In this document: positions 25,308-33,385 of the stretch, piece after piece
Layout: each line of letters begins with the position of its first letter
How positions within the stretch are numbered: position 1 is the first letter of the stretch
Assembly (NCBI GenBank): GCA_910586535.1
Contig: CAJUHS010000009.1
Coordinates: 1 to 64,000 of the forward strand
DNA from: an uncultured Oscillospiraceae bacterium
GTDB lineage: Bacteria > Bacillota > Clostridia > Oscillospirales > Ruminococcaceae
Reading direction: 5' to 3'
DNA length: 64,000 nucleotides
Notes under the pieces: generated by a model
Seen by the model: only the letters and a program-made list of their open reading frames with translations
Told to the model about the DNA's origin: nothing
Database searches by the model: none
Made by a program: the position numbers and the translations under genes

Positions 25308-25483
25308 ACCAAATCAATCCTTTCCTAACAGACGCAAGATATTAAGAGACCAAAAGCAAGAACTGCTTCTGCCGCTTTAGCTTGACTGTCTATAAAATAT
25401 TCAAACAAAGCGCTATATTAAAACACAAACGCTGAAATAAGCTGCATTTGATGATTCTCGCTTTCAATGCAGAAATTGCCGCG

Positions 25484-26053
25484 TTATTTTTCGCTCCGGT
25501 TGTACAAATTAGTATACCCTTCGTAAGCCGTCATAACCTTTTTTACGTAGTGTTCCGTGGTATCAGAGGGTATCTTGTCGAGAGTCTTTCCGTCCGAGCT
25601 GTAGTTCTTATCCTCCAGCCAGCCGTTAACGCTTCCCCTTCCGGAATGATACGCCGCAAGAGCAGTCCTTTCATCGCCGTACTCCTCGTAAAGAAGCTTC
25701 AGCAGAAAGCTGCCGTACTCTATATTATAACCCGGATCGTACATATCATCGTAGGTAACGCTTCGGTCGTCCTCCATACGGAACTTTACCCAGTCGAATG
25801 CGTCCTCCATAAGCTGCATAAGACCACGTGCACCGACCTCCGATTCGGCTTCCGCATTGAAATTGCTTTCAGTTCTTATAACGGCGTAGATCAGATACTT
25901 GTCTATCCCGGTCTCCATAGACGCCGTCTCCACCATATCGCTGTACCCAACGGGGTAGACGTATTTTCTGCTGAGACCCTCCATATTGCAGACTGCCCAT
26001 ATGATAAGTCCCAGCAGCACGATTATGAGAAAACCGCCAAGCTTTTTAAGCAT
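25484..26053 (-). CDS. Membrane-anchored lytic transglycosylase (SLT family)
   Basis: One N-terminal membrane helix (residues 8-24) is followed by a soluble lytic transglycosylase domain. The catalytic Glu is in AVIRTESNFN (about 67-76), with the typical EVGARGLMQLM downstream (about 82-92) and an AAYHSGRGSVNGWL motif (about 139-152). It cuts glycan strands of peptidoglycan. The start at 26053 overlaps the coaE stop by 8 bases and follows AGGAG; the longer reading from 26110 lacks support. Confidence 0.88.
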   Translation of the reverse strand: MLKKLGGFLIIVLLGLIIWAVCNMEGLSRKYVYPVGYSDMVETASMETGIDKYLIYAVIRTESNFNAEAESEVGARGLMQLMEDAFDWVKFRMEDDRSVTYDDMYDPGYNIEYGSFLLKLLYEEYGDERTALAAYHSGRGSVNGWLEDKNYSSDGKTLDKIPSDTTEHYVKKVMTAYEGYTNLYNRSEK

Positions 26054-26669
26054 TGTAGTACTCCTTGACTTTTTCGGCAACTTCCTCCGCCTTTTCAATA
26101 AGTTCCTCAACGGAGTTGTTGTTCTTTATTATAAAATCGGAATGGTTTATGAAAAACTCCTCGGTATGCTGAGAGGAAAACCTCTCGCTGATCTGCTCCT
26201 CGGTAAGACCGTCCCTTGCGGCTATCCTTTCCTGCCTGAGATTTTCAGAAGCGGTAACGCTTATGATAAGGTCGCAGAAATCGTCAGCTCTGCTTTCAAA
26301 AAGCGTGGGAGCGTCAATAAGTACGTATCTTTTGTTTTCGTCGCGGTACTTGTTTATCATCTTCAGAATTTCCGAAGTTATGTAAGGATAGCTTATTGCG
26401 TTAAGCTGCATAAGCTTTTCATGATCCCCAAAGACAATGTCCGCAAGCTTCTGCCTGTTAAGGCTTCCATCCTCCAGCAAAATGCCGTTTCCGAAGCACT
26501 CCGTTACCTCCGCAAGGCAAGGTGAATCCTTTTCCATAATAATTCGGGCAATCGTATCCGCATTGATTACAGCAAATCCTTTTTTGTCAAATACTTTACA
26601 TACCGTTGTTTTTCCCGCGCCGCTCTGCCCCGTCAGACCAACTACAGCCGCCCCGGCTGACTCGCTCAT
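26046..26669 (-). CDS. coaE: Dephospho-CoA kinase
   Basis: This enzyme carries out the last step of coenzyme A synthesis. The Walker A is VGLTGQSGAGKTTV (about 10-23), and DAPTLFES plus the lid region RQERIAARDGLTEEQ are typical. I choose the start at 26669 (MSESAGAAV) because AAAGGA lies 9 bases upstream and the length (207) fits the family; longer starts to 26732 are possible. It is part of the prfA-tsaC-coaE-transglycosylase operon. Confidence 0.9.
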   Translation of the reverse strand: MSESAGAAVVGLTGQSGAGKTTVCKVFDKKGFAVINADTIARIIMEKDSPCLAEVTECFGNGILLEDGSLNRQKLADIVFGDHEKLMQLNAISYPYITSEILKMINKYRDENKRYVLIDAPTLFESRADDFCDLIISVTASENLRQERIAARDGLTEEQISERFSSQHTEEFFINHSDFIIKNNNSVEELIEKAEEVAEKVKEYYNA

Positions 26670-26737
26670 ATTTTCCATTCCTTTCATGTTTTTGATTTTG
26701 TCAAATTTTCCGTTACATATTCCTATCTCCAAGCAGG

Positions 26738-27751
26738 CTAAAGCCTGATGACCTCAAATCCCGCCGCTCTCAGCAGACGGTTATAGACCGCAAGTCCCAC
26801 GCCCTCCGGTGAAGGCATACGGGCGTACACCTGATCCGCACCGACATCATCAAGCTTTCTCAGTACGGCAAAAAGGTTTGCAGCCTGCTCCTCAGACGTG
26901 TCTCCGTAGGTGATATAAGGTATCATGCACTTATCGGCTTCACTGCCGAATATCATCGCGCAGACCCCGTCTCCCCTGTGTTGGCCGACGTATTCAAGGT
27001 ACTGCTCCTCGTTTCCATCCACTACAGTAACATTTGCTTTCGGCGAATAATGCTTATATTTCATTCCCGGGGACAGAACCTTTTCTCCCTCAGCGGCGGC
27101 TTCCGTGATATGTCTGTCGCATATTACCTCCGCCCATTCGGACAGTTCCTCAGCCGAAACGAACCCCGGTCTGAGTATCCTGACAGCGCCACCCTCAAAG
27201 GAAATTACCGTACTCTCCACTCCCACGGGACAGCTTCCTCCGTCCACGACCGCAGGGATACGTCCCTGCATATCCGCCATAACGTGAGCCGCTTCCGTTG
27301 GACTGGGACTTCCCGATATATTTGCCGACGGAGCCGCCAAAGCCTTTCCGCTCAACCGGATAAGGCTTCTTGCCGCCTCATGGCATGGCATACGGATACC
27401 AACCGTATTAAGTCCCGCGCTTGTAACATCGGGAATTATTTCTTTTTTAGGCAGAACCATAGTCAACGGTCCCGGCCAGAATTTTTCCGCAAGACGGTAT
27501 GCAATGGCGGGAATACTGTGAGCGTACTCCTCGAGCCGTTCGATATCCGCAATGTGAACTATAAGCGGATTATCCTGTGGCCTGCCTTTTGCGGCAAAAA
27601 TTTTCTCCACCGCTCTCGGATTTTCCGCGTCGGCAGCAAGACCGTATACAGTTTCGGTCGGCATACCAACTATCTCTCCGCGCGCAAGAAGTCCAGCCGC
27701 GTACCGAAGCTCCTCCTCGGACGTGCCCAAAAGTTTTGTATTGAAGTCCAC
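26738..27751 (-). CDS. tsaC: L-threonylcarbamoyladenylate synthase (Sua5/TsaC family)
   Basis: The enzyme makes threonylcarbamoyl-AMP from threonine, bicarbonate and ATP, the first step of t6A. The N-terminal YrdC domain is clear (GMPTETVYGLAADA, about 34-47; KGRPQDNPLIVHI, about 55-67; LAAPSANISGSPSPT, about 138-152). The extra C-terminal domain from about 230 makes it the long Sua5 form of 337 residues. It starts with GTG three bases after the prfA stop. With tsaE and tsaB in the same window, three of the four bacterial t6A genes are present. Confidence 0.93.
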   Translation of the reverse strand: MDFNTKLLGTSEEELRYAAGLLARGEIVGMPTETVYGLAADAENPRAVEKIFAAKGRPQDNPLIVHIADIERLEEYAHSIPAIAYRLAEKFWPGPLTMVLPKKEIIPDVTSAGLNTVGIRMPCHEAARSLIRLSGKALAAPSANISGSPSPTEAAHVMADMQGRIPAVVDGGSCPVGVESTVISFEGGAVRILRPGFVSAEELSEWAEVICDRHITEAAAEGEKVLSPGMKYKHYSPKANVTVVDGNEEQYLEYVGQHRGDGVCAMIFGSEADKCMIPYITYGDTSEEQAANLFAVLRKLDDVGADQVYARMPSPEGVGLAVYNRLLRAAGFEVIRL

Positions 27752-27754
27752 CGC

Positions 27755-28840
27755 TTATGCGTCCTCCTGCGTAAACTGCGACGCAAGCTTCGCCGCCTGA
27801 TCGGCAGTAGCGAGAGCGTCGATCACCTCGTCCAAATTGCCGTTTAAAATATATTCAAGCCGGTACAGCGTAAGACCGATCCTGTGGTCGGTAACGCGGC
27901 TTTCGGGAAAATTGTACGTCCTTATCCTTTCGGAGCGGTTTCCCGTGCCCACCTGGGATTTCCTTTCCGAAGCGATCTTGTCGTTCTGCTCCTCCAGCAA
28001 AGCCTCGTAGAGCCTCGACCGCAGAATTTTCATCGCCTTATCCTTGTTTTTGTGCTGACTGCGCTCGTCCTGACACTCAACTACCACTCCCGTCGGAAGA
28101 TGAGTTATGCGAACGGCAGACTCTGTTTTGTTTATGTGCTGACCGCCCGCTCCAGAAGCACGGAACACGTCTATTTTCAAATCGGCGGGATTTATCTCCA
28201 GTTCCACCTCATCGGCCTCAGCAAGCACCGCAACCGTTACCGTGGAGGTATGGATACGTCCCTGCGATTCGGTCTCAGGCACTCTCTGAACTCGGTGTAC
28301 TCCGCTTTCGTACTTAAATCGGGAATATGCCCCATCTCCCTCAATAGAGAAACTTACCTCCTTGAATCCGCCCAGTTCCGTCTCGTTTGCGTTGAGTATC
28401 TCGGTCTTCCAGCGGCGAGCCTCGGCGTACATGGTATACATACGGAAAAGCGAGCCTGCAAAAAGAGAAGCCTCTTCGCCTCCCGCGCCGCCGCGTATTT
28501 CTATAATAACGTTCTTGTCGTCGTTGGGGTCTTTGGGAAGCAGCAGTATCTTCAGCTCTTCGCCAAGCGTTTCTAAAGTTTCCCTGCTCTCGTCAAATTC
28601 GAGCTGGGCAAGCTCTTTCATCTCCCTGTCGCCGCCAGATTCGTCCAGAAGCTCCTTGGCGTCTTCCATTGTCTTTTTGCACCTTACGTACTCGCGGTAT
28701 TTATCCACTATCGGTGTAAGATTTTTATATTCTTTCATCAGCGACGTGTAGAGCTTATTGTCGCTGATTACCTCAATATCAGTCAGCTTTTGGCTGATCT
28801 CTTCGTATTTCTGCTCTGTTAGCTTTAATTTTTCAAACAT
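27755..28840 (-). CDS. prfA: Peptide chain release factor 1
   Basis: This factor ends translation at UAA and UAG. The catalytic GGQ lies in RASGAGGQHINKTESAVRITH (about 228-248), and the 361 residues fit RF1. The recognition loop PETESQGRIHTST (about 186-198) includes the PxT-like tripeptide region. Its presence matters for the in-frame UAG codons seen elsewhere in the window: UAG should normally terminate in this organism. Confidence 0.96.
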   Translation of the reverse strand: MFEKLKLTEQKYEEISQKLTDIEVISDNKLYTSLMKEYKNLTPIVDKYREYVRCKKTMEDAKELLDESGGDREMKELAQLEFDESRETLETLGEELKILLLPKDPNDDKNVIIEIRGGAGGEEASLFAGSLFRMYTMYAEARRWKTEILNANETELGGFKEVSFSIEGDGAYSRFKYESGVHRVQRVPETESQGRIHTSTVTVAVLAEADEVELEINPADLKIDVFRASGAGGQHINKTESAVRITHLPTGVVVECQDERSQHKNKDKAMKILRSRLYEALLEEQNDKIASERKSQVGTGNRSERIRTYNFPESRVTDHRIGLTLYRLEYILNGNLDEVIDALATADQAAKLASQFTQEDA

Positions 28841-28888
28841 TGCGGCGATACCTCCTGCACTTAAATTCGATTAAAGTGTATGAGACCG

Positions 28889-29083
28889 CTAAGATTCTCC
28901 ATTGGCAGGACGTTCCACTGCCTTGACATTTTTCTCTATCTTGCTTCTGGGAACCATAAACTCGTGACCGCAGCCCTCGCACCTGAGCTTAAAGTCCATT
29001 CCCGACCTGAGCACGAACATACGAGAACTTCCGCATGGGTGTTTTTTTTTCATTGTTAATATATCAGACGGGCGAATGTCCAT
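28889..29083 (-). CDS. DUF951 small zinc-binding-type protein
   Basis: A 64-residue protein with the DUF951 pattern DILTMKKKHPCGSSRMFVLRSG, then LRCEGCGHEFMVPRSKIEKNVK. Three Cys residues could hold a metal. It is common in Firmicutes and uncharacterised. An AAAGGA site precedes the ATG. It lies just upstream of prfA on the same strand. Confidence 0.88.
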   Translation of the reverse strand: MDIRPSDILTMKKKHPCGSSRMFVLRSGMDFKLRCEGCGHEFMVPRSKIEKNVKAVERPANGES

Positions 29084-29261
29084 AAAAATATCCTTTCAAA
29101 ATTATCAGCAATTATAAATATTATACCACATTTTACAGCGTAAAGGCAATTATTTTCATCAATATTTTCAGAAATTATATACAAACTATACAAAGACGTG
29201 AAAAACGCGCCTAAAACTGAGCAATCTGCACAAATTATCAAAAAATGAAAGGAAAATATCC

Positions 29262-29609
29262 ATGAAAATAATCGCAAGCTTTGACTCCCCGGACAGCGCG
29301 GATTTTGCCGCAGGAGCTATCAAAAGAGCTGTATCTCCCCTTTCCTCGGTGGAGACAAAAGAGCTGTATCCAGACAACGGAGACCTTGGACTAAACGTTT
29401 TTTCGTCATTTAACGTTATATCCTCAACACCGACCTATTCAATGCCTGTATACACTCCCATAGCTTTTTCACCCAGCGAGGTCGACGGACATCAGACCGA
29501 CTATATGCACAACGACCATATACTCGAGGTAATCTGCAGAAAAGAGGAGTATCCCGTAGTGTCGAAGCTTATCATCGCACACGGCGGCAGAAACATTTCC
29601 AAATTATAA
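29262..29609 (+). CDS. Hypothetical protein with repeated-looking Ser-rich centre
   Basis: This 115-residue soluble protein has a GAAAGGA ribosome site. Residues 1-37 (MKIIASFDSPDSADFAAGAIK...) look like a compact alpha/beta unit resembling the ACT- or GSP17M-like start MKVIASFD. A Ser/Thr/Tyr/Pro-rich middle follows, then an acidic C-terminal part (HNDHILEVICRKEEYPVVSKL). I do not recognise the family. It is divergent from DUF951 and precedes the S1-domain gene by 120 bases. Confidence 0.6.
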   Translation: MKIIASFDSPDSADFAAGAIKRAVSPLSSVETKELYPDNGDLGLNVFSSFNVISSTPTYSMPVYTPIAFSPSEVDGHQTDYMHNDHILEVICRKEEYPVVSKLIIAHGGRNISKL

Positions 29610-29670
29610 AATATTATAGAATATCGGTTTTGTCCTCCGCATAAGATTGAAAAGCGGATAAAATTCAATC

Positions 29671-29710
29671 ATACTGATTCTGGATCTGCGATTTGATCAG
29701 AAATCAGTAT
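29671..29710 (+). promoter_or_regulatory. Leader hairpin directly before the S1-domain gene
   Basis: ATACTGATT (29671-29679) pairs with AATCAGTAT (29702-29710), and the loop contains further complementary bases (GGATC/GATC). The hairpin ends about 10 bases before the CGGGAGG ribosome site. Because the gene encodes an RNA-binding S1 protein, autogenous translational control is plausible. No T-run follows. Confidence 0.4.
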
Positions 29711-29730
29711 TAAAACTCGGGAGGTACAAA

Positions 29731-30657
29731 ATGAACAATTACTATCCGGAGGGCGCGCTTTTTATGTCGCCCGACAATCAAAACAGCATAAAGTCCATTT
29801 TCGCTTTGCAGGAGGCTATGGCTCAGGAAAAGATACTCGAAGCTCGTGTTACCATGTGCGACAGCGGTCATAATCTCCATGTGGAGCTTCCCTGCGCAAA
29901 CTGTTCGGGAATAATTTACCATGAGGAAGGCGCGCTTGGCATAGCTGACGGCTCCACAAAGGATATTGCCCTTATCACACGGGTAAACAAGCCCGTCTGC
30001 TTCAAGGTAAAACAGCTTCTGAAAAACGATTCCGGAAGCTATACAGCCGTACTTTCCCGCCGCGAGGTTCAGGAAGAATGCATGGAAAGCTTTATTTCCC
30101 GCCTTTCCCCCGGAGATATCATTCCAGCCAAGGTAACTCATCTCGAACAGTTCGGGGCTTTTGTGGATATAGGCTGCGGCATACCGTCCCTTATACCCAT
30201 AGACGCGATATCCATATCGAGGATATCCCACCCCTCCGACCGTTTCCGGGCAGGACAGGATATTCACGTGGTCATAAAAGATGTGAGCGGCGGCAGGGTA
30301 TGGCTCTCACACAAGGAGCTGCTGGGAACATGGGAGGAAAACGCCGCCCGCTTCAACTACGGAGAAACCGTTTCGGGAGTGATCCGAAGCGTTGAGGACT
30401 ACGGCATTTTCGTTGAGCTTGCGCCCAATCTGGCAGGACTCGCCGAACCGAAAGAGGGCGTGTCCATAGGTCAGAACGCAAGCGTTTACATAAAGGCTCT
30501 CATTCCCGAAAAAATGAAAGTCAAGCTAATTATTGTGGACGTTTTCAGCGGCGCGGACATTCACCGTCCTCCTGAATATTTCATCACCGAGGGACGGATG
30601 TCATACTGGAAATATTCTCCCGATTCGTCAGCAAAACTGATCGAGAGCAGATTCTGA
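29731..30657 (+). CDS. S1 RNA-binding domain protein
   Basis: Of 308 residues, the middle and C-terminal parts contain two S1 repeats: SPGDIIPAKVTHLEQFGAFVDIG (about 117-139) and YGETVSGVIRSVEDYGIFVELA (about 210-231). The N-terminal 100 residues form a divergent OB-like domain seen in clostridial ribosomal protein S1-like proteins. It probably binds mRNA or helps initiation. It is shorter than full-length S1 (4-6 repeats). The gene stands alone behind a leader hairpin. Confidence 0.85.
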   Translation: MNNYYPEGALFMSPDNQNSIKSIFALQEAMAQEKILEARVTMCDSGHNLHVELPCANCSGIIYHEEGALGIADGSTKDIALITRVNKPVCFKVKQLLKNDSGSYTAVLSRREVQEECMESFISRLSPGDIIPAKVTHLEQFGAFVDIGCGIPSLIPIDAISISRISHPSDRFRAGQDIHVVIKDVSGGRVWLSHKELLGTWEENAARFNYGETVSGVIRSVEDYGIFVELAPNLAGLAEPKEGVSIGQNASVYIKALIPEKMKVKLIIVDVFSGADIHRPPEYFITEGRMSYWKYSPDSSAKLIESRF

Positions 30658-30732
30658 CCGCAGAAAACAGTTTCATGTTCTGTAAAACTGCGCCCTGAAA
30701 CAACGGGGCGAAAATATCCCGCCATCAAACTT

Positions 30733-30822
30733 TTAAGGATTACCGCCTTTTTTTATCTTCTGCCAGTACAGCTTCGCAGTCTGTTCGGTCTTGTTGTCGC
30801 CGTATTCATAGTATACCCTGTC
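30733..30822 (-). other. Conserved-looking C-terminal extension of rarA beyond an in-frame UAG
   Basis: Directly after the rarA stop TAG (30823-30825, minus strand) the same frame stays open for 29 codons to TAA at 30733. It encodes DRVYYEYGDNKTEQTAKLYW and a basic tail. From memory this closely resembles the normal C-terminus of clostridial RarA proteins, where a sense codon stands in place of the amber. This makes a nonsense mutation, programmed readthrough or a sequence error the options. Confidence 0.6.
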
Positions 30823-32007
30823 CTAGATCGGGTCGGGAAGATACTGCTGATCAACGTAATGATTCGGAAAATTATGCGGGTACAGATAGTGCTGTCCCCT
30901 GACCGCCGCACCCTCGCCGTCATAATGCTTATTCTGCAAATGTCGTGGAAAATCCCCGCATTCTCTTGTGCGGACGTCCTCCAGAGCTGCGTCGATAGCG
31001 TTGATGCCCGAATTGGATTTGGGAGCCGTAGAAAGCAGTATGACCGCTTCCGCAAGCGGGAGCCGCGCTTCGGGCAGACCCAGCTGCATTGCGCTGTCCA
31101 CGCAGGCTTTTACAATAGACATAGCCTGGGGATATGCAAGACCGATATCCTCGGAGGCTATAACAAGCAAACGGCGGGACAGCGAAATAATGTCCCCCGC
31201 CTCGATAAGCCGCGCCGCATAGTGGAGCGCGGCGTTTTCGTCGGAACCCCGTATGGACTTCTGCAATGCGGATAAAATATCATAATGTGAATCGCCGTCG
31301 CGGTCGTAGCGCATATTACTGCGCTGAGTCAGAGCCTCGGCGGTCTCTTTTTTTATGACTATCTCTCCCGCTCCGCTCGCCGCCGACAGAACACACAGCT
31401 CAGCGGTATTTATGGATTTCCGCACATCTCCCCCGCAGCCGCGGGCGATGTGCTCAACCGCTCCCTTTTCCACCTTTACCTTTATTCCAAGCTCGTCCGC
31501 CGCGATACTGAACGCTCTGCTGATTGCGGGCATAAGCTCTTCGGCGGTTATCGGCTTGAACTCGAATACCGTGGAGCGGCTGATTATGGCGTTATAGACA
31601 TAAAAATACGGATTCTCCGTTGTGGAGGCGATAAGAGTTATCTGTCCGTTTTCGATGTATTCCAGCAGGGACTGCTGCTGCTTTTTGTTGAGGTACTGTA
31701 TCTCGTCCAGATAAAGAAGCACGCCGTTAACGCCGTCCAGGGTGTTGGTGTCGGCTATAACGTCCTTGATATCGGAAATGGACGCGGAGGTACCGTTCAG
31801 CTTGTGAAGCTTCATATGGGTATTTTCGGCGATTATGCGTGCAACGGTTGTTTTACCCACTCCGGAACTGCCGTAAAATATCATGTTCGGTATCTGTCCG
31901 TTTTCGATTATACGGCGCAGGGGCTTTCCCTCGCCTAAAATGTGGGACTGTCCAACAACGTCGTCAAGAGTCTTCGGACGTATCCTGTCCGCAAGAGGGG
32001 CAGTCAT
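30823..32007 (-). CDS. rarA: Replication-associated recombination protein A (RarA/MgsA AAA+ ATPase), amber-truncated
   Basis: This clamp-loader-like AAA+ ATPase acts at stalled replication forks. Walker A is YGSSGVGKTTVARI (about 45-58), Walker B LYLDEIQYLNKKQQ (about 99-112), and the C-terminal tetramer domain includes DENAALHYAARLIEAGD and HYVDQQYLPDPI. At 394 residues it ends in a TAG right after QQYLPDPI, about 28 residues short of the usual 420. The missing residues are encoded in frame beyond the TAG. The truncated protein retains all ATPase motifs and may still work. Confidence 0.88.
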   Translation of the reverse strand: MTAPLADRIRPKTLDDVVGQSHILGEGKPLRRIIENGQIPNMIFYGSSGVGKTTVARIIAENTHMKLHKLNGTSASISDIKDVIADTNTLDGVNGVLLYLDEIQYLNKKQQQSLLEYIENGQITLIASTTENPYFYVYNAIISRSTVFEFKPITAEELMPAISRAFSIAADELGIKVKVEKGAVEHIARGCGGDVRKSINTAELCVLSAASGAGEIVIKKETAEALTQRSNMRYDRDGDSHYDILSALQKSIRGSDENAALHYAARLIEAGDIISLSRRLLVIASEDIGLAYPQAMSIVKACVDSAMQLGLPEARLPLAEAVILLSTAPKSNSGINAIDAALEDVRTRECGDFPRHLQNKHYDGEGAAVRGQHYLYPHNFPNHYVDQQYLPDPI

Positions 32008-32019
32008 AAGATCACGACC

Positions 32020-33297
32020 TTACTTAACAATTAAAGCTATGTACGCAGGCGACATACAGTTAAGCTCTTTATACATATCAAGAATAACTTTGACATTATT
32101 ATTGTTATGTGCAAAAAAACGATCTATATATGCCAGACGGGTCTTAAACTCATGCTCTGAGTCCGTTTTGATCTTAAATGATATTTTCATGTTCCTGACC
32201 GCATCGGCAACCTTATCGCTGCCTGTGACCACGGGATTTACCATAGCTTGTGATTCGTTGTTTTTTACAAATATTGACGCCGCCGTAAGCTTTACCGCTG
32301 CAACAGCCGCAGCATAAAAACAGTAATTTTCAAAAATGCTGTAATTTTTGTCCCTGAACGGTATCTTAAGTTCAAGAAGCAGGTTCAAAGCAATATTTCT
32401 GAGCGCAAAGGGTCTTTCATAAAATTCCGCGTTGAATCTTCTCATTCCCTCATTAAATTTATCTGCACTCAGTACGCCATTTTCGCATAGCCCGTCTATC
32501 AGCTTTAATTTGATTACGACCTCGTCCAGCTTTTTCGCAAAGCCAAGCTTTACCGAATAATTAGGCTTTATATCTTCCAGTTTTTTTATCTGCTCAGGAT
32601 TTTTAAGCTGTTTTTTCAACGAAGGAATAATATCAGGTATACGGTTTGTCTCCCCTGAGCGAACGATCTTATCTAAATTATTTGCAGCAAGAGCGCCAAG
32701 AGTTAACGCGGTTTCAAGGCTGTAGGATTCATCTGATATAATATCATAGAATAAATCAAACAGCTGATTCCGAAATTTGAGTTCAGGAGACTTCAAAACA
32801 TCATTTGCACCGTCTATGTCTGTAGCCATCTCTTTTACCTTAGCCGACTTGGGTAGTAAGTTTTCAATTGCCATGCTATCCTTTTGTCTGCATAATGTAT
32901 CCATAATATGGTAGCATGATATATTGCAGTAATTAATGGCGGTATTTCCGCTTATAATTGAATGCCTGGGGTAGATTATACAGGTCTTTGACATATACTC
33001 AACACCCAGTTCTTTTTGTACTCTGCACAATCCGTTCTCATCCAAAAGCGGACAAAATCCTTTTTCGTTGTACTTCACATTATACTTGCTTCCGTTTTCA
33101 ACAAACGTTTTTTCAATAAGTGATTTTAATTCTTCAGAACATTCCGCGCATTTCAGCTTTTCTACCTCGTCCTTTGTCCAGTCGATGTTCCCCCACCCAT
33201 AACAGCACGTCATAGGACAAGCGCCGCCTATACAATGAAAATCATTAAAATACCGCGGTTGCTTGCAAAACTGTACTTTAATTTTATTTCCGCTCAT
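32020..33297 (-). CDS. FliB-like lysine-N-methylase / Cys-rich Fe-S protein
   Basis: The N-terminus has the FliB signature with clustered Cys: FHCIGGACPMTCCYGW (about 21-36), CAECSEEL and GFCPLLDENGLCRVQKELG, then TCIIYPRHS and YCNISCYHIM. In enteric bacteria FliB methylates flagellin lysines. Homologues are widespread in non-motile Firmicutes, so the target here is unclear, and no flagellar gene is in the window. The start at 33297 follows AGGAGAG and is preferred to 33318. The remaining 250 residues are helical with no further motif I know. Confidence 0.75.
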   Translation of the reverse strand: MSGNKIKVQFCKQPRYFNDFHCIGGACPMTCCYGWGNIDWTKDEVEKLKCAECSEELKSLIEKTFVENGSKYNVKYNEKGFCPLLDENGLCRVQKELGVEYMSKTCIIYPRHSIISGNTAINYCNISCYHIMDTLCRQKDSMAIENLLPKSAKVKEMATDIDGANDVLKSPELKFRNQLFDLFYDIISDESYSLETALTLGALAANNLDKIVRSGETNRIPDIIPSLKKQLKNPEQIKKLEDIKPNYSVKLGFAKKLDEVVIKLKLIDGLCENGVLSADKFNEGMRRFNAEFYERPFALRNIALNLLLELKIPFRDKNYSIFENYCFYAAAVAAVKLTAASIFVKNNESQAMVNPVVTGSDKVADAVRNMKISFKIKTDSEHEFKTRLAYIDRFFAHNNNNVKVILDMYKELNCMSPAYIALIVK

Positions 33298-33385
33298 TAA
33301 AACTCTCCTAAAAAGCAAGAGGAACAGGTTTAGCTTTTACGCTTGACAATACCGGCCCAAACCTCTTGCTCTGTTTATTTTTCAG

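Noticed and set aside
29610..29730. Possible T-box or riboswitch ahead of the S1-domain gene
   Set aside because: The region is only 120 bases, lacks a T-box AGGGTGG core and lacks a terminator stem with a T-run; only a simple hairpin remains.
30733..30825. Genome-wide reassignment of UAG as a sense codon
   Set aside because: At least four genes in the window (ending at 5311, 10657, 14150 and 15085) stop naturally at TAG, and an intact release factor 1 gene is present at 27755-28840.
33314..33370. AGCAAGAGG / CCTCTTGCT pair as terminator of glyA
   Set aside because: The loop is about 39 bases and there is no T-run; it is too weak to call.
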